From the NCBI GenBank assembly GCA_964541485.1, contig CAZIQL010000011.1, positions 1-64,000 of the forward strand: a stretch of DNA of 64,000 nucleotides, given 5' to 3'. This document shows positions 1 through 9,123 of this stretch, piece by piece. Both the position numbers and the translations under genes were made by a program. A model generated the notes under the pieces. It was not told the DNA's origin, searched no databases, and saw only the letters and a list, made by a program, of their open reading frames with translations. Every line of letters starts with the position of its first letter. Within the stretch, counting starts at the first letter, position 1. This DNA comes from SIG299 sp964541485. Lineage in GTDB: Bacteria > Bacillota > Clostridia > Lachnospirales > Lachnospiraceae.

Positions 1-52
1 AACTGACCTCCAAAAAATTAGATTTTTTAGGTCTAACTTTTTGGGGTCAGTT
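1..52. repeat. Hairpin resembling paired IS3/IS150-type ends
   Basis: Bases 1-22 and 30-52 are near-perfect inverted copies of a sequence beginning AACTGACC, followed by C/A-rich bases and a TTAGA core, separated by a T-rich 7-base loop. The AACTGACCCC-AAAAAGTTAGAC pattern resembles terminal repeats of IS3-family (IS150-group) elements. Here the two ends face each other with almost nothing between, as in an IS remnant, a MITE-like element or a terminator derived from one. It lies directly downstream of the minus-strand exonuclease gene and could terminate it. The left side may be cut by the window edge. Confidence 0.5.
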
Positions 53-75
53 CAGAAAATTCTAACGGGGTATTT

Positions 76-1179
76 TTATTTGGATTTCAGAAACGGACGG
101 AAGCAGGTATCGATAAAGACTTTGCTTAAGATAGTTTCCTCCGTGTATTCCACATAGGCAGGGAGTGTTTTGTACTCCCGGTAAAACAGAGGTAGATTAG
201 AAAGAACATCTTCCTGCTCCGGTTTTTGGAAAGGCAATGCAAGAAATACAGCAGATTTTTTTTGATAAGCGGTATTTGGTCTGCATTTTTCTTTGGCGTC
301 TTTATCGACCCACTCGGCAATACTGTTGTGGACCGCGGAGTCCTCATATTTTAAATAGGAATAGTTTTTGTAATCTTTGAAATAAAACTTCAGCTCCCCA
401 TCAAAGAATGGAAGGAATAAATCTGTTTCTTTCTTTGAAATCGTCAGTGTACACTCATTCTGTGTCATAACAAGCGGAAACGGCAAAAGCGGAAAATCAA
501 AGGAATACAAGATGCCGTCTGCCAACTTAAAAACAGCCGGAGATACTGTATCATTCATAAATTCCTGTATGTGGGTCTTTTGGTATAAGGCAAGAAGACC
601 AAGCAAATCGTCATGGTTATGAAGTAAAAGAACATGGCGGAGTGCATCGGCTTCTTCGGTTTTTCCTGTCAGGGAAGCCAAACGTGACTTTCCGGCGTAG
701 GCTGCGTACACTTCAATCAAATCGCCGCCCGAGAAGGTGTCCTTTCTGAGAAACCCGCAGGCTTCTTCCAGGGTTTTCTGCTTAAAATCCGGGAAGGTAG
801 TGTGCTTTTTAAACGGAAGCAAAAGCTTATATAAATCGGTGGTAATCGAGCTGTCAATAAAGTAATTCAGACAATGACGTTTGAATTTTTTGTTCAGGTA
901 AGGTATATCAAAACCGGTACCGTTGTAGTGGATGAGCGTAGAATAGCCTTTTAAAAAAGAAAGAAAAGAAGAGAGAACCTCTTTTTCTTCGGAGTATTCA
1001 TCGCAGAACCATTGGGACAAGGTAAGGCAATCCTCCGTACGGTATACAGCACCAATGAGATAGAGGTAGCTGGTATCTGCAGAAAGCCCGGTAGTTTCGA
1101 TATCAAAAAGAACCGCATTTTCCGGAAGGGAAAATGCCGGGAAATCAGCCGAATTCAGTTTTTCATGCAGTAATTTCAT
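76..1179 (-). CDS. RNase H-like DEDD exonuclease, YprB family
   Basis: A 367-residue protein. The start at 1179 is chosen because it has a good ribosome site (AGGAAAGAGGT) and begins just before the conserved fold; an in-frame ATG at 1338 would overlap the promoter. Near the N-terminus is FDIETTGL with acidic residues D26 and E28, followed by YNGTGFD and an HNHDD stretch. These are the DEDD-type exonuclease motifs of the ribonuclease H-like (RNase_H_2/YprB) family. The family is thought to act on nucleic acid 3' ends, but its cellular substrate is not well defined. The gene is monocistronic, divergent from the ruvAB group, with its own sigma-A promoter at 1232-1260. Confidence 0.8.
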   Translation of the reverse strand: MKLLHEKLNSADFPAFSLPENAVLFDIETTGLSADTSYLYLIGAVYRTEDCLTLSQWFCDEYSEEKEVLSSFLSFLKGYSTLIHYNGTGFDIPYLNKKFKRHCLNYFIDSSITTDLYKLLLPFKKHTTFPDFKQKTLEEACGFLRKDTFSGGDLIEVYAAYAGKSRLASLTGKTEEADALRHVLLLHNHDDLLGLLALYQKTHIQEFMNDTVSPAVFKLADGILYSFDFPLLPFPLVMTQNECTLTISKKETDLFLPFFDGELKFYFKDYKNYSYLKYEDSAVHNSIAEWVDKDAKEKCRPNTAYQKKSAVFLALPFQKPEQEDVLSNLPLFYREYKTLPAYVEYTEETILSKVFIDTCFRPFLKSK

Positions 1180-1231
1180 AAAGACCTCTTTCCTGACAAA
1201 AATCTTGTTGCCCTGTTTTCTGACAGAAATT

Positions 1232-1260
1232 ATTTTAGCATAATCTGTGCCATTCCTCAA
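1232..1260 (-). promoter_or_regulatory. Sigma-A promoter for the YprB-family gene
   Basis: On the minus strand, TTGAGG (1260-1255) and TAAAAT (1237-1232) are separated by 17 bases, about 50 bases upstream of the chosen start at 1179. Confidence 0.6.
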
Positions 1261-1366
1261 GAAAAAGTACTTCCCATTTTCCGTTTCGTTTGGTAGAATG
1301 TATATGTTGGTTGTAAGGTGCCCTGTGTGGAGCCACAATGGGAAAAAGAGATGTTTGGGAGGAACT

Positions 1367-1612
1367 ATGTATACAAATCAATGTAAGTTTTGCGGAAAGC
1401 CATTTATCAGTAAAATAAAAGCAACGACATGTGCCTCCTGCAAGCCGTTAGATGAGGAGCTTTTTTCTAAGATTGAAGAGTATTTGCGCAGATTTCCCAA
1501 TAGCAATGCAATACAGATTGCAGATGGCTTAGAGATTTCGGCATTGGATGTGTTACAGTACATTGATGAGGGCAGATTGCAGCTTTCCAAAGGAGAATTC
1601 AGAAGATTATGA
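1367..1612 (+). CDS. Small zinc-ribbon/helix-turn-helix protein upstream of ruvA
   Basis: An 81-residue protein starting at ATG 1367 behind GGGAGGAAC; longer in-frame versions lack a ribosome site. Two CxxC pairs (C6/C9 and a CASC pair around residues 22-25) form a likely zinc ribbon. After it comes a short helical region resembling a winged-helix/MerR-like HTH, the architecture of the YvyF/flagellar-operon TIGR03826 type of small proteins. Its stop overlaps the ruvA start by four bases (ATGA), so the two are translationally coupled. Its function is unknown; the ruvAB context does not define one. Confidence 0.65.
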   Translation: MYTNQCKFCGKPFISKIKATTCASCKPLDEELFSKIEEYLRRFPNSNAIQIADGLEISALDVLQYIDEGRLQLSKGEFRRL

Positions 1613-2229
1613 TTGCATTTATAGAAGGAACGATTGTAAAAAAGAGCATACAGACTGTGGTGATTGGGACAGTATCGGGACTTGGTTATGAAGTGTTTGT
1701 TCCTGCAACTGATTTGGCAAAATTGCCTGCGACAGGAACAACGGTGCGCTTACATACCTATCTGCAGGTAAAGGAAGATGGCGTAGCATTATTCGGATTT
1801 TTATCGGAAGAAGCATTGCAGATTTTTAAACTATTGATTACGGTAAACGGCATCGGACCAAAGGGAGCGATCGGTATCCTATCCGGTATATCCTTGGATG
1901 ATTTGCGCTTTGCAGTATTGGCAGAGGATGTGAAGACGATTTCAAAGATTCCGGGTATCGGTGCAAAGACAGCCGGAAAACTGGTTCTTGAGTTAAAGGA
2001 CAAGTTTAAGGCAGAGGATTTGTTAGAGGCAAAGAAAATTCATTTAGAGGATATAGAAAGCGATTCGGCAAAGGAAGCGTCTGCAGCAGGCTTACGTGAG
2101 GAGGCGGCGCTTGCACTGACAGCGCTTGGCATCAGTATGACCGATGCGATGAAAGCGTTGAAAAAAGTGGAGATTACAGATGCTACAACTGTAGAAGACT
2201 TGCTGAAGCAGGGATTAAAGCAATTGTAA
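1609..2229 (+). CDS. ruvA: Holliday junction branch-migration protein RuvA
   Basis: 206 residues, the normal length. It has the N-terminal OB fold, two helix-hairpin-helix motifs (VNGIGPKGA near residue 80 and IPGIGAKTA near residue 117) that grip the junction DNA, and a C-terminal domain III that contacts RuvB. RuvA tetramers hold the four-way junction flat while RuvB drives branch migration during recombinational repair. The start overlaps the upstream zinc-ribbon gene (ATGA). ruvB follows after 44 bases and ruvC is not next to it, which is usual in Firmicutes, where RecU (encoded at 32206) resolves junctions. Confidence 0.97.
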   Translation: MIAFIEGTIVKKSIQTVVIGTVSGLGYEVFVPATDLAKLPATGTTVRLHTYLQVKEDGVALFGFLSEEALQIFKLLITVNGIGPKGAIGILSGISLDDLRFAVLAEDVKTISKIPGIGAKTAGKLVLELKDKFKAEDLLEAKKIHLEDIESDSAKEASAAGLREEAALALTALGISMTDAMKALKKVEITDATTVEDLLKQGLKQL

Positions 2230-2273
2230 AACAGAAAATGAAGTAATGTAAAGGAAAAGAAGCGAGGACAGAC

Positions 2274-3281
2274 ATGGCGAAGCGATTGATTACAACTGAA
2301 TTAATGGAAGAAGATAAGAGAATTGAAGGCTCGCTGCGTCCACAGCTGTTACAGGAATATATCGGACAGGAAAAGGCGAAAGGCAATTTAAAGGTCTATA
2401 TTGAGGCAGCAAAGGCAAGAGGGGAAGCTTTAGACCATGTGCTGTTTTTTGGACCTCCGGGCCTTGGAAAAACTACGCTTGCCGGTATTATTGCCAATGA
2501 AATGGGTGTGAATTTAAAGATTACTGCCGGACCTGCTATTGAAAAACCGGGTGATATGGCAGCAATTTTAAATAACCTGCAGGAGGGAGACGTTCTTTTC
2601 ATTGACGAAATCCATCGTCTGAACCGTCAGGTGGAGGAGCTGTTGTATCCTGCGATGGAGGATTTTGCAATTGATATTGTCATCGGAAAGGGTGCCACAG
2701 CAAAATCCATCCGCCTGGAGCTGCCAAAGTTTACACTGGTTGGTGCAACCACCAGGGCTGGTATGTTAACTGCACCGCTTCGTGACCGTTTTGGTGTAGT
2801 GAACCGTTTGGAGTTTTATACAGTAGAGGAACTGACGCAGATTATTATACGATCGGCAAAGGTATTGCAGGTGGAAATTGATGCGGATGGAGCGAGAGAG
2901 CTTGCCAGACGTTCGCGCGGAACACCACGTCTTGCAAACCGCCTCTTAAAGCGTGTGCGTGACTTTGCACAGATTCAGTATGACAATAAGATTACAAAGG
3001 AAGTCGCAGATATTGCCCTTAATTACATGGAAGTAGATAAGTTGGGGCTTGACCAGAGTGACCGCGACATATTAAAAGTTATGATTGAAAGATTTCACGG
3101 TGGACCGGTTGGTATCGAGGCGGTTGCCACAACTCTCGGAGAAGATCCAGGGACCGTGGAGGAAGTAAATGAGCCGTTTTTGGTACAGAATGGTCTGATT
3201 GTGAGAACACCAAGAGGCAGAGTGGTATCGGAGCTGGCATACCAGCATTTCGGATTACCTGTGCCGACAAAGGAAGCATGA
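2274..3281 (+). CDS. ruvB: Holliday junction DNA helicase RuvB
   Basis: 335 residues, full length. AAA+ ATPase with Walker A GPPGLGKT (residues 60-67), Walker B FIDEIH (D111, E112), a sensor/arginine-finger region (GATTRAG, LRDRFG) and a C-terminal winged helix (residues ~255-330). Hexamers pump DNA through the RuvA-held junction. Translated from ATG 2274 behind a weak AGGAAAAGAAG stretch. Co-transcribed with ruvA. Confidence 0.98.
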   Translation: MAKRLITTELMEEDKRIEGSLRPQLLQEYIGQEKAKGNLKVYIEAAKARGEALDHVLFFGPPGLGKTTLAGIIANEMGVNLKITAGPAIEKPGDMAAILNNLQEGDVLFIDEIHRLNRQVEELLYPAMEDFAIDIVIGKGATAKSIRLELPKFTLVGATTRAGMLTAPLRDRFGVVNRLEFYTVEELTQIIIRSAKVLQVEIDADGARELARRSRGTPRLANRLLKRVRDFAQIQYDNKITKEVADIALNYMEVDKLGLDQSDRDILKVMIERFHGGPVGIEAVATTLGEDPGTVEEVNEPFLVQNGLIVRTPRGRVVSELAYQHFGLPVPTKEA

Positions 3282-3330
3282 ACCAAAGGAAAAGGAGTAG
3301 GACAGGAGAGCCTGCAGAAAAGAGGAAGAG

Positions 3331-3741
3331 ATGAATAAGCGAAATGATGTTGCGGTGGTTATTGGCGGAAAGATGTATAACCTGGGCGGTTATGAAAGTG
3401 AAGAGTACATGCAGAAGATTGCATCCTACATCAATGCAAAGAATGATGAGTTAAAGCGACAGGACGGTTATCTTCGTATGGATGCGGAGTTAAAGGAAAT
3501 CCTGACACAGATTAATATTGCAGATGATTACTTTAAGGCAAAGAGAAACCAGGAGGAGACCTCTTCGGATGCGGAGGAGAAGAACCGCGAGAATGCAGAA
3601 TTAAAGCGCGAGTTAATCAGTTTGCAGACCAGACTTGAGTCAGCAGAGCAGGAAAACCGTGTGCTCAGGGAAGAAAACCTGGAGCTTCAGAAAAAGTTAA
3701 TCCGTGTGGAAACAGAGTTGGAAGAGATTAAAAAGCGTTAG
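3331..3741 (+). CDS. zapA: Cell division protein ZapA
   Basis: 136 residues: an N-terminal ZapA globular region (IGGKMYNLGGYESEEYM) followed by a long charged coiled coil (residues ~75-136). ZapA bundles FtsZ filaments at the division ring. The Firmicute form is usually about 85-110 residues, so the coiled-coil tail here is somewhat long. It lies between ruvB and a U32 peptidase, an order common in Clostridia. Confidence 0.88.
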   Translation: MNKRNDVAVVIGGKMYNLGGYESEEYMQKIASYINAKNDELKRQDGYLRMDAELKEILTQINIADDYFKAKRNQEETSSDAEEKNRENAELKRELISLQTRLESAEQENRVLREENLELQKKLIRVETELEEIKKR

Positions 3742-3755
3742 ACCGGGAGATAGAA

Positions 3756-6236
3756 GTGGATAGAATCAGAAAGAAACCGGAGATTCTGGCTCCGGCAGGG
3801 TCAATTGAGAGTTTAAAGGGTGCGGTAGCGGCAGGTGCAGATGCCATTTATATCGGCGGAAGCAGATTTGGTGCAAGGGCATTTGCAGAGAATCCGGTAC
3901 AGGATGAACTGCTGTCGGCAATCGATTATGTGCATGCCAAGGACCGCAGAATTTATCTGACCGTCAATACCCTGATGAAGGAACAGGAAGTAACAAAAGA
4001 ATTAGAGGCATTTATTCTGCCGTATTATAAGGCAGGAATCGATGCAGTGATTGTGCAGGATGTTGGTGTCCTGCATTTTCTTGCTGCGCATTTTCCGGAC
4101 CTGCCGGTGCATGCAAGCACACAGATGACGCTTGTTTCAGCAGACGGAGCGAAGTGGCTAAAAGATTATCCGGTGACCAGAATGGTTCCTGCCAGAGAAC
4201 TGTCGTTGGAGGAAATCAAAAAAATCCGGCAGGAAACGGAGTTGGAAATAGAGTGTTTTGTGCATGGTGCACTGTGTTACTGTTATTCGGGTCAGTGTCT
4301 GCTCAGCAGCATGATTGGCGGAAGAAGCGGAAACCGTGGGCGTTGTGCGCAGCCTTGCCGTATGCCATATACCGTGTATGACGCAGAGAAAAGGATGGCA
4401 GAGAGCTTGTATGCCTTGAGCCCAAAGGATATTTGTACTCTTGATATGATTCCGGAGCTTGTGGCGGCAGGGATTGATTCTTATAAGATTGAAGGCAGAA
4501 TGAAGCGTCCGGAGTATACAGCAGGAGTTGCTGCTGCGTATCGCCTTTTGACAGACCTCTATTTTGAATATGGAGAAGAAGAATTTTATCGTTATATAGA
4601 GAAGCACCCTGAAGTGATAAAGGAGCAGACGACACGTGTAGCAGATCTTTATAACCGCGGCGGCTTTACCAAGGGATATTATGTGCAGTATCATGGGAAG
4701 TCCATGATGTCGATGGACCGTCCGAATCATTCCGGAGTAAAGGTGGGAGAAGTGGAAGGTGTACAGGGAATCCGTGCAAAAATCCGTCTGACAGAGGAGA
4801 TATGCCCACAGGATGTGCTGGAAGTCCGTGCAGGCAGTGAGACATACGAGTTTACGGTAGGAAAAGCAGCGCTTACAGAGCAAAAAGGGTTTTACGAAAC
4901 AAATGTAAAGAAGGGCTTTCCGGTAAGAAAGGGGCATTCGATTTACAGGACAAAGAATGAACGTCTGTTGGAAGAGCTTCGTACTCAATATGTAGAGAAA
5001 AGGGTACAGCTGCCGGTGGATGCCGAAATTGACTTGGAAACAGGAAAAGCGGTTACACTTACTGTGAGTGCATGCGTTCATGAGGTAAGTGGCCTGATGC
5101 CGGGAGAGGATGCGGGAAACATTAGGAAGGTTACCGTAGTGACAACCGGTGATGAGGTGCTTGAAGCCCAGAATCAGCCTGTGACAGAAGAAAGGATACG
5201 GGAACAGCTGAACAAAACCGGTGAAAGTGATTTTACTTTCAGACAGCTGGCGGTTCGGATGACGGGAAACTGTTTTCTGCCGATGGGAAGGCTAAAGGAA
5301 CTGCGAAGAGTGGCGTTTGAACATCTGACGGAGGAGATTCTTTCCGGGTACCGGAGAGAGCTTCCGGTGATGAGCCCCAAAACTTTGAAAGAAACAGACG
5401 AATTGTCTGTTGAAGAGAACCGGTCGGAAACAGAAATCATTGCATTGGTTTCTACAAAGGAGCAATGGAACAGTGTGTTGACACAGGACTGCGTTTCTAC
5501 TGTGTATGTGGATTTGCAGAATGAAACGTTGAAAGAACAGGTTAGGTTGACCGAAGATACGAAGAAGGCAGGAAAGAAAGCATTCCTCGTGTTGCCGCAT
5601 ATTTTCAGGAAAAAAGAAAGAGAGCGGTATGAAAAGGAAACGGAGCGCATAGAAACTGCGGACTTTGACGGCTTTTTGGTTAAGTCGATGGAGGAACTGA
5701 CCTTTTTAAAGGAAAACGGATGGACAGAGAGGTTTGAAATTCGCCTGAACTATAATCTGTATGCGTTCCAGACAGAGGCAAAGCAGTTTTTCAGGAAAGC
5801 AGGCTTTCGACGGTTTACTGCACCGGTAGAGTTAAATGAAGAGGAATTAAAGGAATATGATGTGACGGACTGCGATTTTCTTATGTATGGAAGACTTCCG
5901 TTGATGGTTTCGGCGCAGTGCGTACGTGAGAATGTAGTAACTTGTCAAAAGGGAAGGCAGACGGATGGCTTGGTATTATCAGACCGTGTGGGCGCTAAAT
6001 TTCCGGTACGTCAGATTTGTTCCTCTTGTTATAATGTGATTTATAACAGTGCCTGCTTCTCTTTGCTTGGTATGGGAGTGGAAGCGCGGTTTACGCCGGC
6101 AGGCTTCCGGTTTGATTTTTCACTGGAATCCGGGGAAGAAGTAAAGCAGGTATTGCGTGCATTTTGCGAAGGGACAGCTCCGGAACAGGTAAAGGGACCG
6201 TTTACGAAAGGTCATTTTAAGAGAGGAATTGAATAA
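3756..6236 (+). CDS. U32 family peptidase / RNA hydroxylase homologue (RlhA/TrhP-like)
   Basis: 826 residues, starting at GTG 3756 behind CCGGGAGAT. Residues ~8-400 form the U32 TIM-barrel-like domain with the signature HGALCYCYSGQC (from H170), GNRGRCAQPCR and a C-terminal cysteine cluster (ICSSCYN). The cysteines fit the iron-sulfur chemistry proposed for family members RlhA and TrhP, which install hydroxyl groups on 23S rRNA or tRNA using prephenate. The long C-terminal half (DUF3656-type extension) is also typical of the RlhA branch. Older annotations call this a collagenase-like protease. The collagen-like gene at 14348 is too distant to be evidence of a link. Confidence 0.85.
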   Translation: MDRIRKKPEILAPAGSIESLKGAVAAGADAIYIGGSRFGARAFAENPVQDELLSAIDYVHAKDRRIYLTVNTLMKEQEVTKELEAFILPYYKAGIDAVIVQDVGVLHFLAAHFPDLPVHASTQMTLVSADGAKWLKDYPVTRMVPARELSLEEIKKIRQETELEIECFVHGALCYCYSGQCLLSSMIGGRSGNRGRCAQPCRMPYTVYDAEKRMAESLYALSPKDICTLDMIPELVAAGIDSYKIEGRMKRPEYTAGVAAAYRLLTDLYFEYGEEEFYRYIEKHPEVIKEQTTRVADLYNRGGFTKGYYVQYHGKSMMSMDRPNHSGVKVGEVEGVQGIRAKIRLTEEICPQDVLEVRAGSETYEFTVGKAALTEQKGFYETNVKKGFPVRKGHSIYRTKNERLLEELRTQYVEKRVQLPVDAEIDLETGKAVTLTVSACVHEVSGLMPGEDAGNIRKVTVVTTGDEVLEAQNQPVTEERIREQLNKTGESDFTFRQLAVRMTGNCFLPMGRLKELRRVAFEHLTEEILSGYRRELPVMSPKTLKETDELSVEENRSETEIIALVSTKEQWNSVLTQDCVSTVYVDLQNETLKEQVRLTEDTKKAGKKAFLVLPHIFRKKERERYEKETERIETADFDGFLVKSMEELTFLKENGWTERFEIRLNYNLYAFQTEAKQFFRKAGFRRFTAPVELNEEELKEYDVTDCDFLMYGRLPLMVSAQCVRENVVTCQKGRQTDGLVLSDRVGAKFPVRQICSSCYNVIYNSACFSLLGMGVEARFTPAGFRFDFSLESGEEVKQVLRAFCEGTAPEQVKGPFTKGHFKRGIE

Positions 6237-6246
6237 GAGGTAAGAC

Positions 6247-9030
6247 ATGACAGCTTGGATTACAGAAACCTCAAATTTTATATTGATAGCAGCGCTGGCA
6301 ATTTATGTGTCAGCAGCGTATCTTACGATGTGGACCCGTCGGTTTGAGACGGGTCTTACCCGTATGATGGCAATTTGCCGTTATCTGATTCATGGATACG
6401 GCTTTTTTGTGTTGTTTTTAAAAACATTCCAGTATACACTGATTCCGTTTTATCTGCTTCAGCTTGCCTTCTTTCTGATGGCGGATATTATGCAGAAAAG
6501 GATTTTTAAGTATCACATTGAAATGCTTTACCAGAATATGATGCTGCTTCTTAGTATCGGACTGGTGATATTAACCAGACTGTCCATGAGTCATGCCGTA
6601 AAACACTTTGTATTTGCGGCACTTGCATTTTCGATATGTATGATAATCCCGTTTGTACTCCGTTGCATCAAAAAGCTGGAGGACCTGCGGTGGCTATACA
6701 CGGCACTTGGATTGGGTCTATTGCTTGTGGTTCTTATCATGGGAAGCAGTTTTTTCGGAGCAAAGAACTGGCTGACGATTCAGAACGTTACATTCCAGCC
6801 GTCTGAGTTTGTAAAGCTGTTGTTTGTGCTTGCGATGGCGGCGTTGTTAGTGAGAAAGACGGAGAACAAATATAAAAATCTGCTGCTTGTCAGTGTGGTT
6901 GCGGCACTTCATGTGGGAATGCTTGCGCTGTCCAATGATTTTGGCGGTGCATTGATTTTCTTTGCGGTATATTTACTGATGCTGTTTGTTGTGAGTGCGG
7001 ATTTGCTTTTTCCGATTGCAGCATGCCTTACAGGTGGTGCGGCGGCAGTGTTTGCCTATCAATATTCCGGACATATCAGGGAGCGTGTACTGGCATGGAA
7101 GGATCCGTTTTCCTGCATTAAAGATGAAGGCTACCAGATTGCACAGTCTTTGTTTGCCATCGGAAGCGGTGACTGGTTTGGAACCGGACTTTATGACGGC
7201 ATGCCAAAGACTGTTCCGGTAGTGAAAAGTGATTTTATATTTTCTGCCATTGCAGAGGAACTTGGCATAATTTTTGCGGCGTTGGTACTTTGCGTTTATA
7301 TCAACTGCATTATCTGGATGTTATTGTTGGCGTTGGAGAGGAAGGAACCTTTCTATTTTGCCGTATCGACCGGAGCGGCAGCGTTGTTCGGTGTTCAGGT
7401 GTTTTTAAATGTCGGTGGAGTAATCAAACTGATACCTTCTACCGGTGTGACGTTATCCTTTATCAGTTATGGGGGAAGCTCGCTTATCAGTACCATGATT
7501 TTGTTCCAGGGAATTCAGGGAATGTGTGCAATTGAGAGAGGAAGAACTGCAGAGCAGGAGGAAGAAGAGGCGGAAACGGGAAGAAAGAGGAGAACCAGAA
7601 AGACGAAAGAAGAGAAACGTCTGTTGGCACTGCAAAAGGGGCAGCAGTTTCGGATGACACTGGTCTGTTCCGGAATTTTGTTACTTCTTTGCATTACCAC
7701 GGCGTATTTTGTCGGTGTGACAGGGCCTCTTGCGAGGGGCTCTTATGAGAATGAGTATAACCAGAGAATCCGTGCAAGAGAAAACGCTATGCTGAAAGGA
7801 AAAATTCTCTCAAGTGACGGAAAAATCCTGGCGCAGAGTATTGCCGGAGAGGACGGAAACATATATCGTGTGTATCCGTATGGAGAAAAGGCGGCATTCC
7901 TGACAGGAAGAAACACGATGGGAAAGACCGGACTGGAGGCTTCAAAGAATCAGGTGCTTTATGAAACAGAGGCTGATTTTTTTGAGAGCCTTTTGCAGGA
8001 AATCAGCGGAGAGCCGGCAGAAGGTAATACGCTGGTTACCACAATAGATATGGGACTTCAGACAAGGGCATATGAGGTGTTGTCCGGCTATACCGGAGCG
8101 GTTGCGGTCATGGAAGTAAAGAGCGGACGGCTGCTTGCTTTGGCTTCGACACCATCCTATGACCCAAATGAAGTGGAGGCATCCTGGGAAGAGTTGACCA
8201 AAAGGACAGATGCACCTCTTTACAATCGCGTGCTAAACGGATTATATCCTCCGGGGTCTATTTTTAAAACAGTGACGGTTCTGGCATATTTAAAGGAACA
8301 TTCTGTAGATGAGTTTGCGTGTGTCTGTGCAGGAACTGCGCGGGTGCAGAATACAACGGTCAACTGCTACGACGGAAAGGCACATGGAGAGCAGACGTTA
8401 CACGAGGCCTTTGCAAATTCCTGTAATGTAGCTTTTGCACTTATGGGGCAGGAAATCAGTGATGCGGCGTATCGGGAAGTGGCAGACCAGCTTGGGTTTG
8501 GAGTGGTATGGGAGAGTGAGCTTTCCTATACGGCGGACAAGTTTTCCGTAGGGGAAACGACTCCGGATGCGGTTCGTGTGCAGGCCGCCTTTGGACAGGG
8601 AGAGACGTTGATGACGCCGTATCATGCGTTACTTTTGACCGCAGCAGTTGCAAATGGCGGAGTATTGCAGATGCCGTACCTGACGGAACAGATATTGACC
8701 TGTGACGGTGAGCTTGTGGAAGACTTTTCCTCTCCGGAAGCAAAGCGGCTGATGAGCGAGGCGGAAAGTGATTTGTTGACAGAGTATATGGTGGCGGCAT
8801 CAGAATCGAAGATGGAAGAGCTTTTGGCGGCAGGAATTACGGTGGCAGGAAAAACCGGTTCTGCCGAATACAGTGAGGATATGCCGGCACATTCGTGGTA
8901 TATTTGCTTTGCACCGGCAGAAGATCCGCAAATCGCGATTTGTGTACTGATGGAAAGTGTGGGTACGGGAAGCAAGTATGCGCTTCCGGCAGCAAGGGAA
9001 CTGTTGAAGGAATATTTTGGAGTAGAATAA
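6247..9030 (+). CDS. FtsW/RodA SEDS glycosyltransferase fused to a class B penicillin-binding protein
   Basis: 927 residues in one continuous frame. Residues ~1-430 are a polytopic SEDS protein with FQPSEFVKL, a SNDFGGAL loop and the C-terminal SYGGSS motif. A charged linker (~432-460) and a further membrane helix (~467-490) lead into a transpeptidase domain with all three active-site motifs: S671-I-F-K674, S725-C-N727 and K869-T-G871. SEDS proteins polymerise lipid II and their partner bPBPs cross-link the glycan; here both are one polypeptide. The active-site set is intact, so this is a genuine fusion and not a sequencing artefact. It ends a run that starts at ruvA. Whether it serves division, elongation or sporulation cannot be told from sequence. 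Confidence 0.93.
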   Translation: MTAWITETSNFILIAALAIYVSAAYLTMWTRRFETGLTRMMAICRYLIHGYGFFVLFLKTFQYTLIPFYLLQLAFFLMADIMQKRIFKYHIEMLYQNMMLLLSIGLVILTRLSMSHAVKHFVFAALAFSICMIIPFVLRCIKKLEDLRWLYTALGLGLLLVVLIMGSSFFGAKNWLTIQNVTFQPSEFVKLLFVLAMAALLVRKTENKYKNLLLVSVVAALHVGMLALSNDFGGALIFFAVYLLMLFVVSADLLFPIAACLTGGAAAVFAYQYSGHIRERVLAWKDPFSCIKDEGYQIAQSLFAIGSGDWFGTGLYDGMPKTVPVVKSDFIFSAIAEELGIIFAALVLCVYINCIIWMLLLALERKEPFYFAVSTGAAALFGVQVFLNVGGVIKLIPSTGVTLSFISYGGSSLISTMILFQGIQGMCAIERGRTAEQEEEEAETGRKRRTRKTKEEKRLLALQKGQQFRMTLVCSGILLLLCITTAYFVGVTGPLARGSYENEYNQRIRARENAMLKGKILSSDGKILAQSIAGEDGNIYRVYPYGEKAAFLTGRNTMGKTGLEASKNQVLYETEADFFESLLQEISGEPAEGNTLVTTIDMGLQTRAYEVLSGYTGAVAVMEVKSGRLLALASTPSYDPNEVEASWEELTKRTDAPLYNRVLNGLYPPGSIFKTVTVLAYLKEHSVDEFACVCAGTARVQNTTVNCYDGKAHGEQTLHEAFANSCNVAFALMGQEISDAAYREVADQLGFGVVWESELSYTADKFSVGETTPDAVRVQAAFGQGETLMTPYHALLLTAAVANGGVLQMPYLTEQILTCDGELVEDFSSPEAKRLMSEAESDLLTEYMVAASESKMEELLAAGITVAGKTGSAEYSEDMPAHSWYICFAPAEDPQIAICVLMESVGTGSKYALPAARELLKEYFGVE

Positions 9031-9050
9031 AGTTTGATTTGAATAAAGTG

Positions 9051-9079
9051 TTGCAATGTTTCGTTAAATGATGTATACT
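9051..9079 (+). promoter_or_regulatory. Sigma-A promoter for the Nudix gene
   Basis: TTGCAA (9051-9056) and TATACT (9074-9079) are separated by exactly 17 bases, 45 bases before the Nudix start codon. Confidence 0.75.
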
Positions 9080-9123
9080 GAAAGTTAGTTGTAGAGAACA
9101 CACCACATAACGGAGGGATTGCG

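Noticed and set aside
4158..5081. 307-codon open frame on the minus strand inside the U32 gene
   Set aside because: It lies wholly across a well-supported plus-strand gene with clear U32 motifs. Its own translation is low-complexity and has no ribosome site.
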